Source of the DNA: Begonia masoniana
Taxonomy: Eukaryota > Streptophyta > Magnoliopsida > Cucurbitales > Begoniaceae
Reading direction: 5' to 3'
Length of the DNA: 64,000 nucleotides
Assembly (NCBI GenBank): GCA_022432975.1
Contig: CM039515.1
Coordinates: 15,564,583-15,628,582, forward strand
Below are positions 10,572 to 22,434 of this stretch, piece after piece (within the stretch, counting starts at the first letter, position 1; every line of letters starts with the position of its first letter). The notes under the pieces were generated by a model. The model did not search any database and was not told the DNA's origin. It saw only the letters and a list, made by a program, of their open reading frames with translations. Position numbers and translations under genes: made by a program.

Positions 10572-11954
10572 ACAAGGCTTCCCTCGATGCGTTTTAGTTA
10601 CCATGAAAATAGTCAAAAATCGGCACAAAATCGGGATAGCGACTCGTTTCGATTCTAGCATTATTTCCATGTCTTATTTGTGCTAACTTTGTGCTTTATT
10701 TCTCATATAATTGCTGTCATTATTCTTGTCATCTAAATGCTTAAAATATTGTGGAAAAATATGGTATGCAATGTGCATAATTTCGGCCAAGGTAAGATTC
10801 AATTCCTCTCGATTTTTCCTTCATCTTGTTCTTGGTTTTGGCATAATTTTCTCCTCGGTTGTTGTTAGTTTTTAGCCTCGGTTTCTTTAGCACCTTATGT
10901 TAACATTTCAACCATGTTATTTCATCTAAAAATCTATGCTATTAACTTGTCAAAAAAAATTCAGATTAAAGGTTTCATGAAATCGGACCTAATCTAGGAA
11001 TATAAATCGATTTATACTTAATGTTTTATCATTTCGATTTTCCTATTTTAGTATCTCGGATTTCTATCTATTTGTGTTATATTTGAACCATGATTTTTAC
11101 ATTTAAGATTTACCTATAATTTAGCATAAAATTTGGTCATATTGGTATTTATGCAATTGGCTTTAATGACAAAATTCTAGATTGATTTAATGGTGTTTTC
11201 CTTTCTTGGTTTGCAATCTTTGTTAGCTTCAATTTTTTTGGGTTTATTCAGAAGTATTTCTTTTAGCATTAAATGTTTTGTTTAAATTCCATATGTGCAT
11301 CTAAAATATCCCCAAAATTTGAATATTTTTGAATGCATAAAATCGGCCTAAATTTAAAAACTATAAAACCGGTTTACATGTGTTGTTCCTTTTCGGTTTA
11401 TGACTATCCTTGTTCTTCATATTAATTTGCTGAATGTTGCATTTGAATTTAACTTATAAATTTATCAATTATATGCTGTTATTTGAGTGCACTAAATTGA
11501 TTTGCAAGAATATTTATATAGCATGTTAAAATCAATCACATTGAATCCTTGCATTTAAGAAAATTCTGCTTATTATTCTGAAAATTTCAGCATGTTTCCC
11601 TTTATTAAACTTGTGAATTAATGTTGTTACTTGCTGATTTTGGAAATAATTAAGTTTATATTAATATTTTTTAAGTGGATTTGGTGTAAAATTGATAACT
11701 TGGATTAAATTGGGTTAAATTTGTGGTAATTAGCATTTATTGAAAAATATTCCTTTCTATAATTACATTGTAAGTGTTTAATGATATCATTAAGTTGTTT
11801 CCTTAAGTTAGCATAATTCCTATTTTTAATATTGTCTTAGTTAAGAATATACCTTAGTGCTTAAATTTTCCTAAGACATTAAACAAGATAATCATCTCAC
11901 TAATTAAGAGGAACAACTTAGACAATAATTGGAATTTTAATTAAACAATTAATT
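10572..11954 (+). other. untranslated leader of element 2
   Basis: AT-rich with no plausible coding frame. It corresponds in position to the leader of element 1. Confidence 0.5.
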
Positions 11955-12854
11955 ATGACTAATAGGAGTGGTTTTGCACGTGATACACCGAACAAAGAAC
12001 CAAATCGTGCGAGGGGCACTTCCCCTCCCGAACCTATGCGTCACGAAGGTGAAACTAGCGCTCAAGGAGGCATGCAAGGATAAATTGACGCCTTAACGAG
12101 CTTAGTTAACACCATAGCCCAACGAGTCCAATCACTTTTAAACAATCCTCCCCGAAATGAATTCCATGAACAAGTCCCTTCTCAAGAGACCTCCTCTAGA
12201 ATCATTCCCGAGCGTCCTAGACATCGTAATTATACCCCTCAACCTCCCATAGAGGACGAATGGGCTGAACCCCATAGAAGGAGACAACGATATTCCTCGA
12301 AGGATGAGGAGTGAAATGATGAAGAGTATCGCCCATGATCGTCGTAGGGACAACGACGACCTCCATATCGCCCATATCGTCGTAGGGACAACGACGACCT
12401 CCGCAATATTAAGATTACAATTCTCCCTTTCGATGGAACGTGTGACGGGCACACTTATTTGGATTGGGTTGATAGAGTTGAGTGAGTATTCGATTGTCAC
12501 GATTACTCCGATAGAGTTAAAATTCAACTCGCCTCCATTGAACTCATGAGTCACGCCGCTTTGTGGTGGTCAAATCTCAAAACCCAACGAGTGAGAACCT
12601 TAGGAAACCCCGTTACTACATGGACTTTCATGAAAGATTTAATGCACCATAGGTTCATCTCTCGTCACTACAAACACGAACTCTTTCATCAACTTCACAC
12701 TCTAAAGCAAAATGGCCTCTCGGTAGACGAGTATCTTACTGAATTTGAAACTCTTAATTTGCGATGCGCAATTGATGAACCCCAAGAACAACTCATCACT
12801 AGATTCATAAGAGGCTTGAACCGCGACATCGGAGATGCCGTAGAATTGCAATAA
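11955..12854 (+). pseudogene. gag of element 2, broken
   Basis: An ATG at 11955 opens a frame ending at TAA 12081. The gag frame then resumes with further stops and shifts. The clean gag core is at 12546-12854, with ALWWSNLKTQRVR, TWTFMKDLMHHRFI and an FIRGLNRDI segment typical of the Ty3/gypsy gag domain. A stop at 12852 separates it from the next frame, which starts METMKLVIQLALTVE in the same frame and is its continuation. The copy cannot make an intact Gag. Confidence 0.7.
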
Positions 12855-13715
12855 TTGGAGACCATGAAGTTGGTCATTCAATTAGCCCTCACGGTGGAGA
12901 GGCAACTGAAGAGGAAGCGTAGGACCGACCTTCCTAAATTCCCACCTAGAAATCTTAATTCCGACCAGCTTACTCCAAGACGAGAAGATAAAAGGCCTTA
13001 CAATCGAAATTGGACCCCGCAAACATCCAACACCCCTCATAATTTTCCACCTAATAAAACCCAAGAGCCACCATTAAAAGGACCTAGAGCACGTGATGTG
13101 CAATATTTCAAGAGCTTAGGAAAGGGTCACTATGCTAATGAGTGCACTAACCACCGTGTGATGGTCATCAAAGAATCAACCGGAGAATGGGAAAGTGAAG
13201 AGGATGAAGGCCAATACAACAAAATTGACAAGGACGAAGTAGAAATCAATGAAAGCAATGATGAAGCTGATGAATGCAAGCCACAAGATGGACCCTTATT
13301 AATGGTCATAAGGCGTGCATTAACGACAAAGAATGTGGACAAAGACTGCCAACGGGAAAATCTTTTTCATAGTAGATGTGCGGTCAAGGACAAAGTTTGT
13401 TCAATAATTATTGACGGAGGAAGTTGCATAAATGCAGCCTCCCAAGACATGGTCGATAAATTAGGGCTAGTAGCCACTAATCATCCTACACCCTATAAGC
13501 TTCAATGGTTGGATGACAAAAATGAGCATGAGATAACCAAGCGAGTAACCGTAGATTTTACTATAGGAAAATACCAAGACTCGGTTATTTGTGACGTTGT
13601 TCCAATGAGTGACAGCCACATTTTACTAGGATGACCATGGCACTACGATCGTAGGGTACATTATGATGGATTTATCAATTGATACGTCTTTAATTTTGGA
13701 GGACGGAAAATTAAA
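12855..13715 (+). pseudogene. gag C-terminus and aspartic protease of element 2, broken
   Basis: The frame continues from gag with a basic linker. A degenerate zinc knuckle (VQYFKSLGKGHYANEC) follows, in which the first two cysteine positions of the CX2CX4HX4C pattern are lost. The protease region has IIDGGSCINAASQDMVDKL, the Asp-Gly-Gly form of the active site common in a group of plant gypsy elements, and ends at HILLG before a TGA at 13632. After this stop the same frame reads PWHYDRRVHYDGF, the normal continuation, so the stop is a mutation. No reverse transcriptase follows. Confidence 0.72.
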
Positions 13716-14620
13716 TTGCTTCCAATGACCCCCGAGCAAGTGGCACGTGATGAAGCCATTCGTAAGGAAGGACAAATTAAAGAAAATCTTTTAATATCTA
13801 AGCTTGGGTTGGTATCGTCAAGGGAACAAGAACCCCCTCATATCAGTTGGCATGATAATCCCTGGTACGGTGAAGAGATGTCGTATCCCAACAAGTGGTG
13901 TTCTAATCCTTTCTATATTGAAGAGATACAATCGGATGACATCTTGTGTTTTCAAGAAAAGGGAGAATTAAGTGAAGAAATTATTTTTGGTATCGGAAAT
14001 ATGATTATTACTCATTTTCTTTCCTTTCCAAAATTTGAGGAAACTTTCCTACCATTCCCCTTGATTAGGAAGATGTTAGTTTATGGCATTGAGCCTAACT
14101 ATTGCTTTCCTACATCATTTCTTAGAGCTACACGCACGAGTAGGAAATTATTTCTCTTTGTTACCAATAAACGCTCTTTCCTTCAATTTGGTGGTTTACC
14201 AAAACCTCATTCTCCACCGTTTTGCTATCATAAATTCTACCATAGAACTAGAGTTAAAGTTCAATTGGTAGAAAATTGTTTTTTGTGGTCTTAAGATTTA
14301 TTGGACTATTTCTTTGGTTGAAGGATTTTAGCATTTCCGCCTTACTAATTGTCGGATTCGACTACTTTGGAAAATTTCATTCCATCTTTGAGCAGACGCT
14401 CTCCCAAGTAGCCCTCGGATTGAACTTTTCCACCCTTATCAAAGAAAATTTTAGTAAGACCATCCATCCTCCATGCCACCTAGAAATTCTAACGAAAGAA
14501 CATATCCTCATTGCCTTCAAATCAAACCTATCAAAAGTAATAAACAAATTCATAGACGAGAAATTGTTGGACTCATCCTTGAGAAGAAGTCAACCAACGG
14601 ATTTGAGGTCAAATCCTTAA
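13716..14620 (+). pseudogene. X reading frame of element 2, broken
   Basis: Where reverse transcriptase is expected, an unrecognised frame follows (13716-14294, then 14276-14620 in another frame). The start LLPMTPEQVARDEAI is still protease-linker-like. The remainder shows no domain I can name. The second part ends QPTDLRSNP, matching QPLDLRSNP of element 1 just before the polypurine tract. One extra A at about 14621 breaks the frame before SPREDD. In the LTR the frame resumes as GKIYEEGLHMDCLEESS...EICLPGPYF. This supports X being a shared part of the family and not random filler. Confidence 0.55.
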
Positions 14621-14622
14621 AT

Positions 14623-14635
14623 CACCCAGAGAGGA
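14623..14635 (+). other. polypurine tract of element 2
   Basis: CACCCAGAGAGGA immediately precedes the 3' LTR start TGACATGCC and is identical to the tract of element 1. Confidence 0.65.
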
Positions 14636-15598
14636 TGACATGCCTCGTGATGCGTATTAAAAGAAACTTAGTAAAATCTCGTGCCTTATCTAAATTCTCC
14701 ACTTATTACGTGTTTTTATTTTTGTAGGAAAAATTTATGAAGAAGGATTGCATATGGATTGCTTGGAGGAGTCATCACTTAGCCCAATGGAAATTTGTCT
14801 TCCTGGGCCCTATTTTTGTAATTTTTATTTTTGAACTTATTTGGCATACATTCGCCTCTATTGTAAGGATTTTATAATTGCATTTCATGCATTAGATTAT
14901 GTGGTTAGGGTTAGATGTATGTTGGTGGATTATGGATTGAAGAATTTCAACTCAAATATTTAACGAAAAAATCTACAACAAATGGAGCCCAAAGAAGAGC
15001 CCACATTTAAAGGTATGATTTTGCAAGTACAAGAGTTAGTGGCAACATGGATTGATGATGTGGCAAGATTCCCTCCATTGATCCCTTTAGGAATGACATT
15101 CATCTCCTCCCTAGGATGTGTGCTTGTTTGCTTTGATCTTGGTCATCCATCTTTTTTCATCCAAGGGTCACCATTCATTCATCCTTATGGAAACCCTAAT
15201 CCACCCTAGGATTTCTATAAATTCATGGCATTGGTGCATGTATGAAAATTTTTGCTCATTTATAAAATTTCTATTTCTCTACTCCAAGGTGGTTAGCCTT
15301 AGGTGTTTTTCCTTGGTTCTTTGAACCAAGTGGAGTAGCCCTCTATTATTAACTTAGCTTGGGTTGCTAAGTTAATTCTTACTCATTCTCTCGCCTTCTC
15401 CATTGGGAGTCGGAATTGAGGACGAAAATCCCGGCCTACGGTGGTCGTTTTTCCTCCGGAAAAATCGTTTACCCGAGAGTTTAAACCGTAAGATCGCTCT
15501 ACGAGTCCGCCAACGGTATTTCCATTATTTTCATTTCCGCTTCACTTTCACACACATTCCCACCTTTAAATTCGGCCATCAATATCACACACTCCACA
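14636..15598 (+). repeat. 3' LTR of element 2, left part
   Basis: Matches 9297-10275 apart from scattered substitutions and a 16-bp deletion. It is interrupted after CCACA at 15598 by the chromovirus and continues at 24749. Confidence 0.85.
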
Positions 15599-17798
15599 TG
15601 TGACGACCCGAAAACCGGACCCGATCGGGATCCAAGAACCGAGCCGTCACTCCGGGACATTTGCAGAAAACGGGGACAACTATTTTTTTTTTTCGACTTT
15701 TTAAAACTCATGGACATTTAAAATGGATAACATAAAATAAAATCAAAGTAAAATAAATAAACATAAACTGGAAATGAATAAAAACGTGAACAGTGACCGG
15801 AAGATGCAAAGTGTGAACAGTAACCGGAAGATGAAATTTGTGAACAGTGACCGGAAGATGAAATTTGTGAACAGTGACCGGAAGATGAAATTTGTGAACA
15901 GTGACCGGAAGATGAAAAATGTGAACAGTGACCGGAAGATGAAATTTGTGAACAGTGACCGGAAGATGAAATTTGTGAACAGTAACCGGAAGATGAAAAA
16001 TGTGAACAGTGACCGGAAGATGAAAAATGTGAACAGTGACCGGAAGATGAAATTTGTGAACAGTGACCGGATTTGTTAAAAATGTGAACAGTGACCGGAT
16101 GACTAAAATTGTGAACAGTGACCGGATTTGTTAAAAATGTGAACAGTGACCGGATGACTAAAAATGTAAAAGACAAAACTGGCAACTTTTAACATGATTA
16201 CATAAAAACAAAAGTTGTGGAAACAGAATGTATGAAAACTTCAAACTTCAGAAAACGATTCAAAACATGATTTTTGAACATATCGGGAAAAACACGACGG
16301 AATTTTAAGGAAAAACAAATTACATGGATGGCTCTAACATGACAGAAACTTAAGAAAAATCACACTACATGGATAGCTCTAAAACCAGAAGCTGTCTATG
16401 CACAGACTAACAGAAAATATTCCAAACGAATTCCAGAATACTTCAAAACATAGTTCAACTGTCGAATACAGAGGTTTTAACAAGAGAAAGCTTAACCAAC
16501 AGAATACCTTACATTATCTATATCCAACAGAATTTCCTACAGAGTTTTCAACAACCAAAAATACAGAATCCTAACATAGTTTAAAAACCAAACACAGAAT
16601 TCCAGTAGGGTTTACAGACATAGACTTTACTTTAAATACTTAAACCTCGGGACAGGATTTGTCTGGCTGCAGCAACCATCCCGTGAGCTCCTCCCCCAAC
16701 TACATCAACTCGTCAGTTTGAGGATCAAGCTCCTCATCTGGAAAATCCATACCTACAACAGGAGTTCAACTATGAGCCTAGAGCTCAATAAGAACATGAA
16801 ATGCAATGCAGTGATGCATGGACTTTTGAAATACGTGAACATTACATTACTTAACATTGCGTTTCACTGGACAGGAAAGGTATAAATGGGAGAAGGAGCT
16901 GGCGCAACAGGATGTACATGCCACTTTCAGGACATAACAGGAGTACTTGACAGGATGCCAGTCCTCGTCCACACTTAACCATACATTTTCTTTACAGGAT
17001 TTTATCTTACTTACTTCAAAACCGGTGCTGAAAACATTTGCATGATTTTACAGGAAACGTGTATGCATGAATAAGTGAAATGCTTAAACTTAACATTCAC
17101 AGATGACAGAATGAATACAACAGGAAACAGAATATAACGGAAACACGTTTAACTTAAAACATAACCTAAAACTTATCTACCCGAACCAGACCTAGTACCT
17201 CCGAGTTGTAGGGCCTTAAGGGCCAACGTAGATGCATGAACTTACCTGTGGTCCGAAATGCAGCAAGCTTGAACGCACGAGCACCGTGGTTCACGAACCT
17301 ATAGCATGCATAAACGGACATTAACCCTAAACCTCACGAAACTAGCAAATAAATAAACTAAAATCGTTTTCTATCTAAGATGATTACCTTAGACCGAAAA
17401 GCAGGAGGAAAATCAGAGAAGGAAGAAACTCCTTGCGTTGGTTTTCTTCAATCGAAAGAGAGAAGCAGAGAGGAAAAATGAATGAGAGCAGAGAGGGAAA
17501 TGTCTCACGTAGGAGGAAGAGAAGGAAATGGGATACATGACTTGTCTTCTTCCACAAGTTTGCCAAGTGTCAATCATCCATTTGATTTCTCCCACCAACC
17601 TTAATTTCTTCCTAATTTGCCCTTCCATTGGTTTTTAACTAAAACATTATTTAGTTAATCGATTCGGTCTCACGAATCACCCTCGTTCGGTTAAACACAT
17701 CGACAATATTATTAAAAACAATCATTGCATTAATATCGGAGAAATTCCGCTTACATATTCGGGGAATTATTACATAGGCAAAAATGCCGGGTGTTACA
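15599..17798 (-). repeat. 3' LTR of the chromovirus
   Basis: 2200 bp, at the left because the element is on the minus strand. It contains 14 copies of a 27-bp subrepeat. Confidence 0.93.
15786..16153. repeat. 27-bp LTR subrepeat array, 14 copies
   Basis: The core GTGAACAGTGACCGG recurs with linkers AAGATGAAATTT or AAGATGAAAAAT, degenerating at the right end. Because 27 is a multiple of three, long open frames appear on both strands; they are not genes. Confidence 0.92.
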
Positions 17799-17811
17799 TT
17801 CCACCCACCTT
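17799..17811 (-). other. polypurine tract of the chromovirus
   Basis: Minus strand AAGGTGGGTGGAA directly upstream of the 3' LTR. Confidence 0.75.
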
Positions 17812-17838
17812 AACAGAAATTTTGTCCCCAAAATTTAC

Positions 17839-20800
17839 CTAAGCAAAGAGGTCCGGATATTGGGCTCTAACATCTTCTTGTCTTTCCCATGTGGCTTCCT
17901 CCACGTTATGATTGCGCCACAAAACTTTCACTAATGGGACCACCTTGTTGCGTAACACTTTGACTGAGGTATCCAGAATCTGTATGGGCCTTTCTTCATA
18001 TGTAAGCGTCGGCATTATATCAAAGTCCACATGTTCCACGATCTGAGTTGGATCTCGTACACATTTCCTCAGCATCGACACGTGAAAAACATTGTGTACT
18101 CCTTCCATAGACGCAGGTAACTGTAGTCTGTACGCCACGCTTCCCACACGCTTCAAGATGGGAAAAGGGCCAATGAACCTTTTGCTTAGCTTCCCTTTCT
18201 TTCCAAACCTCATCACGCCCTTGAAAGGTGACACCTTCAAGAATACTTCATCACCTTCAGCAAACTCTAAATCTCTTCTCCGATGGTCTGCATAGCTCTT
18301 CTGTCGACTTTGTGCAGCCTGGATTCTTTGCTTGATCGCCGTTATTACCCCAGACATCTGTTGCAGTATTTCGGGGCCGATAAGCTTGGTTTCTCCGACT
18401 TCATCCCAACATAATGGGGATCTACACTTCCTGCCATAAAGTGCTTCATATGGAGCCATACCGATCGTAGCCTGGTAGCTATTGTTGTAAGCAAACTCCA
18501 CAAGTGGCAGGTATCTACTCCAAGGAGCATGAAATTCCAGCACGCACGATCTTAGCATATCCTCCAATGTCTGAATTGTTCTCTCAGATTGTCCATCCGT
18601 CTGTGGGTGAAATGCCGTGCTGAAGTCCAATCTAGTGCCCAAGGAGCTTTGCAAACTTTTCCAAAATCTGGAAGTGAATCTGGGATCACGGTCTGAGACG
18701 ATTGATACAGGAATGCCATGCAGCTTAATAATCTCACTAATATACAGCTCGGCATACTGATCCATGGTGAACGTCGTCTTCACAGGTAGAAAATGGGCCG
18801 ACTTCGTTAATCTGTCCACTATGACCCAAATGCTATTATGGCCTTTAACTGTTCTTGGCAGACCAACAACGAAGTCCATTGTAACGTTCTCCCATTTCCA
18901 TTCGGGAATCGGAAGAGGTTGAAGCGTTCCACTTGGTCGTTGATGTTCAGCTTTGACCTGTTGGCATATCATACAAGACTCCACATATTTTGCCACTTCA
19001 TTCTTCATATTCGGCCACCAGAAGTGAAGTTTCAAATCCTGGTACATCTTCGTGCTTCCAGGATGCACAGAGAAAGGAGATGAGTGGGCTTCCGATAAGA
19101 TGTGCTTCCGTAGCTCTTCGTCTTTCGGAACATACCATCTGTTTTTGAACTTTAGAACTCCATCTCCCGAATAACTGAAATCGGAAGAAGCCATTGGTAC
19201 TTTGCTCACCATATCAGCCATCTCTTTTGAATTGGTCTTCTGAGCTTCTTTAATTCGGTCCAGGACGGTGGGTCGTAGCGTCAAATCTGCTAGTATGGCC
19301 GATAGCCCAGAAACCATCTCCATATCGAACTTCTGTATCTCCGTCCTCAAAGGCATTGATACGGCCGACATAACTGGTTGCATGGTAGCTGGCATCCTGC
19401 TCAGTGCATCAGCTACCACATTAGCTTTACCAGGATGGTATTTGATCTCAACATCGTAATCTTTCACAAATTCTAACCACCGCCTTTGTCTCATATTCAA
19501 CTCTTTCTGAGTAAAGAGGTACTTCAAACTCTTGTGGTCAGAAAACACCTCACATGACTGTCCATATAGGTGGTGTCTCCATACTTTCAGCGCAAATACA
19601 ACTGCCGCTAACTCAAGGTCGTGAGTAGGGTAGTTTTGTTCATGGTTCTTCAACTGTCTTGATGCGTATGCTACCACTTTACCCTCTTGCATCAATACGC
19701 ATCCCAGGCCAATCTTTGACGCATCACAGTATACGCTGAATTTGCCATCTTCAACTGGCAATACTAACAGAGGAGCAGTGGTTAATTTCTGCTTAAGTGT
19801 CTGAAAGCTCTCCTCACATGCTTCAGACCACTTGAACTTGATTTCCTTCCTTGTTAAGCTGGTCATAGGCTTCGCGATCACAGAAAACCCCTTGATGAAT
19901 TTCCTGTAATAACCAGCTAGCCCGATAAAGCTTCGTACTTCACTTGCATTTCTCGGCCTGGGCCAATCTCTCACAGCCTGAATCTTGGCCGGGTCCACAG
20001 ATACTCCTTCAGCAGACACCACGTGGCCCAAGAAATTAATCTTGTTTAACCAGAACTCACACTTTGACAGCTTGGCATATAATTGATGTTGCTTTAGGAT
20101 TGACAGTACCATAGCCAAGTGTTTCTCATGCTCAGCCATACTCCTGGAATAAACCAGAATGTCGTCGATGAAAACGATCACAAATTTATCAAAGACATCA
20201 TGGAATATCCTGTTCATTAGGTCCATAAATGCTGCCGGAGCATTAGTCAACCCGAACGACATCACCAAGAACTCGTAGTGCCCGTACCGGGTTCTGAAGG
20301 CAGTCTTTGGAATATCCTCAGCTCTGACCTTCAACTGGTAATAGCCGGAGCGTAAGTCAATCTTAGAAAATACCCGAGCCCCCTGTAGCTGATCAAACAA
20401 ATCGTCAATTCTTGGCAACGGGTACTTATTCTTGATAGTCAACTTGTTCAGCTCACGGTAGTCAATACACATCCGTAGGGACCCATCCTTCTTCTTGACA
20501 AACAAGACGGGAGCACCCCACGGAGAGAAACTAGGGCGCACAAAACCCTTGTCCATTAATTCTTTCAACTGAGCCTTCAACTCCTTCAGTTCAATTGGTG
20601 CCATACGGTACGGATTCTTCGATACTGGTTCCGCACCAGGATACACATCGATTTCAAACTCGATGTCACGATCAGGTGGCAATCCCGGTAAGTCATCTAA
20701 GAAAACCTCTAAGAAGTCCCGGACTACCGGAATGTTTTGAAGTTCCACCTCATTTTGCCTTTGAACATCCACAACGTGGGCAAGAAATGCGATGCATCCT

Positions 20801-22269
20801 GACTTCATCAGTCGTTGAGCTTTCAAGGAAGATATCACAGGCATACGGTGTTTCTTCGGTACTGCCTGATAAGAGAATTCTACTTCATTTGGGCGCTTAA
20901 ATGACACAAGCCCGGACCTACAGTTGATGGTGGCATAATGTCTAAATAGCCAGTCCATCCCCAGAATGACATCGTACCCTTTCATACCGATGACGATAAG
21001 ATCGGCATAAAATTTCTGGTCTCCCACTGACACTATATCACCCCGTACAACCTGCTCAGAGTGCATAAACTCTCCGGACGGTAGCATAACGCTGTAGGGC
21101 TGATCTGAGGACGTACTACAAAATTTTTGTCTAACTACAAAGTCCATGGCCACAAACGAATGTGTGGCCCCCGTGTCCCACAAGGTATAAGCAGGCACAT
21201 TACATACTAATATTGTACCTGTAATTGCTGTGTGCTGATCAGCATTATCGACGTCCTCCATCATTGCAAACACTCTAGGCATAGCACCAACCGGCCTTGT
21301 GTCAGGCACCGGACAATTCCGGACTTGATGGCCTTCTTTACCACACCGGAAACATTGACCAGTAAAGAGCCTGCAGTCTCCTGTATGATTCTTCTGGCAA
21401 CGTGGGCAGACAGGAGGCTGAGGAGCTCCCATAGGTCTCTTCCCTTTGTCCTGGTAAGTAAGGGTCTCATTGGGCCTTTTAATGCCCCTGTTCTGTTGCT
21501 GTTGAGGATGTACATTCTGAATCTTTTGTTGTTGTTGTTGAGGAGTATTTCTTATAATTCCTCTCGGTGGTTCTCTCTGTCTCTGGGACTTTATTTCTAA
21601 GGCCTCCAGTTGATAAGCCTTGGCCACCACTTTCACATATGGTGCCTCATCAAAACCTCCAGTCGTGATTCCTCGCAGAAGGTCCATCTTTAAACCTTGA
21701 ATAAACTGGTGCACCTTGTTCTCATCAGTGGCCACCATGTGTGTTGCATATCGGGATAGCGACTCAAATTTCTGAACATACTCGGCCACAGATCCATACT
21801 GTCGCAGCCGAGAAAACTCAAGTAACTTCTCCTTTCTCACTCCTCGGTCAAAGTACTTATCGTAGAAAATCCCCTTGAACCCTTCCCAGCTCAATGCCAC
21901 TGTAGACGACTGTACTGCATCCCACCAGAATCCAGCACTTTCAGTGAGATGGAACGTGGCACAAGTAACCTTCTTGTTATCTTCTACTTCTGCATAACTG
22001 AACATCTTCTCCATAGTTCGAATCCAGGTTTCAGCACGGGTCGGGTCTGTAGACAACCCATCAAATGAGGGTGGCTGAAGTCGCCGGAATCTGTCTCCAC
22101 TATTGTCTCGCGGTGCATTATCACGATTGTTATTTCCATGGTTATTGTTTATGTCGTCTTCTCTGGCCATCATTCGATCAACCATGCGGGATTGTACTCC
22201 CACCAGCTCTGTCAATCGATCTATGGCCCGAGAGCTCTCACTGGATTCTTCCTGATGTCCTCTCACCAT
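17839..22269 (-). CDS. chromovirus Gag-Pol polyprotein, 1476 aa
   Basis: One intact frame encodes every protein needed for retrotransposition. Gag is at about residues 60-230. Zinc knuckles are [12 protein letters not shown] (288-299) and [14 protein letters not shown] (306-319). The aspartic protease has its active site at D365-T-G. Reverse transcriptase has FIDDILVYS with catalytic D702-D703. RNase H has D849, E886, D911 and D954. Integrase has H1062, H1069, C1099 and C1102, a DDE triad at D1132, D1193 and E1229, and a GPF motif near 1367. A C-terminal chromodomain-like segment spans about 1424-1463 ([10 protein letters not shown]...[12 protein letters not shown]), as in Tekay/Del elements, thought to guide integration to heterochromatin. 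The start at 22269 is the first ATG after the primer site. Gag and Pol are in one frame with no shift or stop. Cut-down of the chain by its own protease is known for the family, not shown here. Confidence 0.95.
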   Translation of the reverse strand: MVRGHQEESSESSRAIDRLTELVGVQSRMVDRMMAREDDINNNHGNNNRDNAPRDNSGDRFRRLQPPSFDGLSTDPTRAETWIRTMEKMFSYAEVEDNKKVTCATFHLTESAGFWWDAVQSSTVALSWEGFKGIFYDKYFDRGVRKEKLLEFSRLRQYGSVAEYVQKFESLSRYATHMVATDENKVHQFIQGLKMDLLRGITTGGFDEAPYVKVVAKAYQLEALEIKSQRQREPPRGIIRNTPQQQQQKIQNVHPQQQQNRGIKRPNETLTYQDKGKRPMGAPQPPVCPRCQKNHTGDCRLFTGQCFRCGKEGHQVRNCPVPDTRPVGAMPRVFAMMEDVDNADQHTAITGTILVCNVPAYTLWDTGATHSFVAMDFVVRQKFCSTSSDQPYSVMLPSGEFMHSEQVVRGDIVSVGDQKFYADLIVIGMKGYDVILGMDWLFRHYATINCRSGLVSFKRPNEVEFSYQAVPKKHRMPVISSLKAQRLMKSGCIAFLAHVVDVQRQNEVELQNIPVVRDFLEVFLDDLPGLPPDRDIEFEIDVYPGAEPVSKNPYRMAPIELKELKAQLKELMDKGFVRPSFSPWGAPVLFVKKKDGSLRMCIDYRELNKLTIKNKYPLPRIDDLFDQLQGARVFSKIDLRSGYYQLKVRAEDIPKTAFRTRYGHYEFLVMSFGLTNAPAAFMDLMNRIFHDVFDKFVIVFIDDILVYSRSMAEHEKHLAMVLSILKQHQLYAKLSKCEFWLNKINFLGHVVSAEGVSVDPAKIQAVRDWPRPRNASEVRSFIGLAGYYRKFIKGFSVIAKPMTSLTRKEIKFKWSEACEESFQTLKQKLTTAPLLVLPVEDGKFSVYCDASKIGLGCVLMQEGKVVAYASRQLKNHEQNYPTHDLELAAVVFALKVWRHHLYGQSCEVFSDHKSLKYLFTQKELNMRQRRWLEFVKDYDVEIKYHPGKANVVADALSRMPATMQPVMSAVSMPLRTEIQKFDMEMVSGLSAILADLTLRPTVLDRIKEAQKTNSKEMADMVSKVPMASSDFSYSGDGVLKFKNRWYVPKDEELRKHILSEAHSSPFSVHPGSTKMYQDLKLHFWWPNMKNEVAKYVESCMICQQVKAEHQRPSGTLQPLPIPEWKWENVTMDFVVGLPRTVKGHNSIWVIVDRLTKSAHFLPVKTTFTMDQYAELYISEIIKLHGIPVSIVSDRDPRFTSRFWKSLQSSLGTRLDFSTAFHPQTDGQSERTIQTLEDMLRSCVLEFHAPWSRYLPLVEFAYNNSYQATIGMAPYEALYGRKCRSPLCWDEVGETKLIGPEILQQMSGVITAIKQRIQAAQSRQKSYADHRRRDLEFAEGDEVFLKVSPFKGVMRFGKKGKLSKRFIGPFPILKRVGSVAYRLQLPASMEGVHNVFHVSMLRKCVRDPTQIVEHVDFDIMPTLTYEERPIQILDTSVKVLRNKVVPLVKVLWRNHNVEEATWERQEDVRAQYPDLFA

Positions 22270-22419
22270 TTCTAAGATAGTCCTATAAGAATAACAGAAT
22301 AACCTAATTTAATAAACAAAACTTTTACAGGAATTTAAACACTTACAGTTGGTGGAGCAATCTCACGTGGCGGGTTGCGCAACCAGACATTTCACAGAAT
22401 CGGTTTTAAAACCTTATCT

Positions 22420-22430
22420 CTCTGATACCA
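22420..22430 (-). other. primer binding site of the chromovirus
   Basis: Minus strand TGGTATCAGAG, four bases inside the 5' LTR, matches the 3' end of initiator Met tRNA. Confidence 0.85.
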
Positions 22431-22434
22431 TTAC

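Noticed and set aside
12138..12454. Minus-strand frames opposite gag of element 2
   Set aside because: They are shadows of the gag sequence with Arg/Ser-rich low-complexity content and no conserved motif.
15774..16079. Open frames of 101 and 155 residues on the two strands, with VNSDRKMKF or SSSGHCSQI repeats (also 22555-23130)
   Set aside because: They come from the 27-bp LTR subrepeat, a multiple of three without stops, and lie outside the element's coding part.
15786..16153. CRISPR-like regular repeats
   Set aside because: The repeats are directly adjacent 27-bp units without unique spacers, inside a plant retrotransposon LTR.
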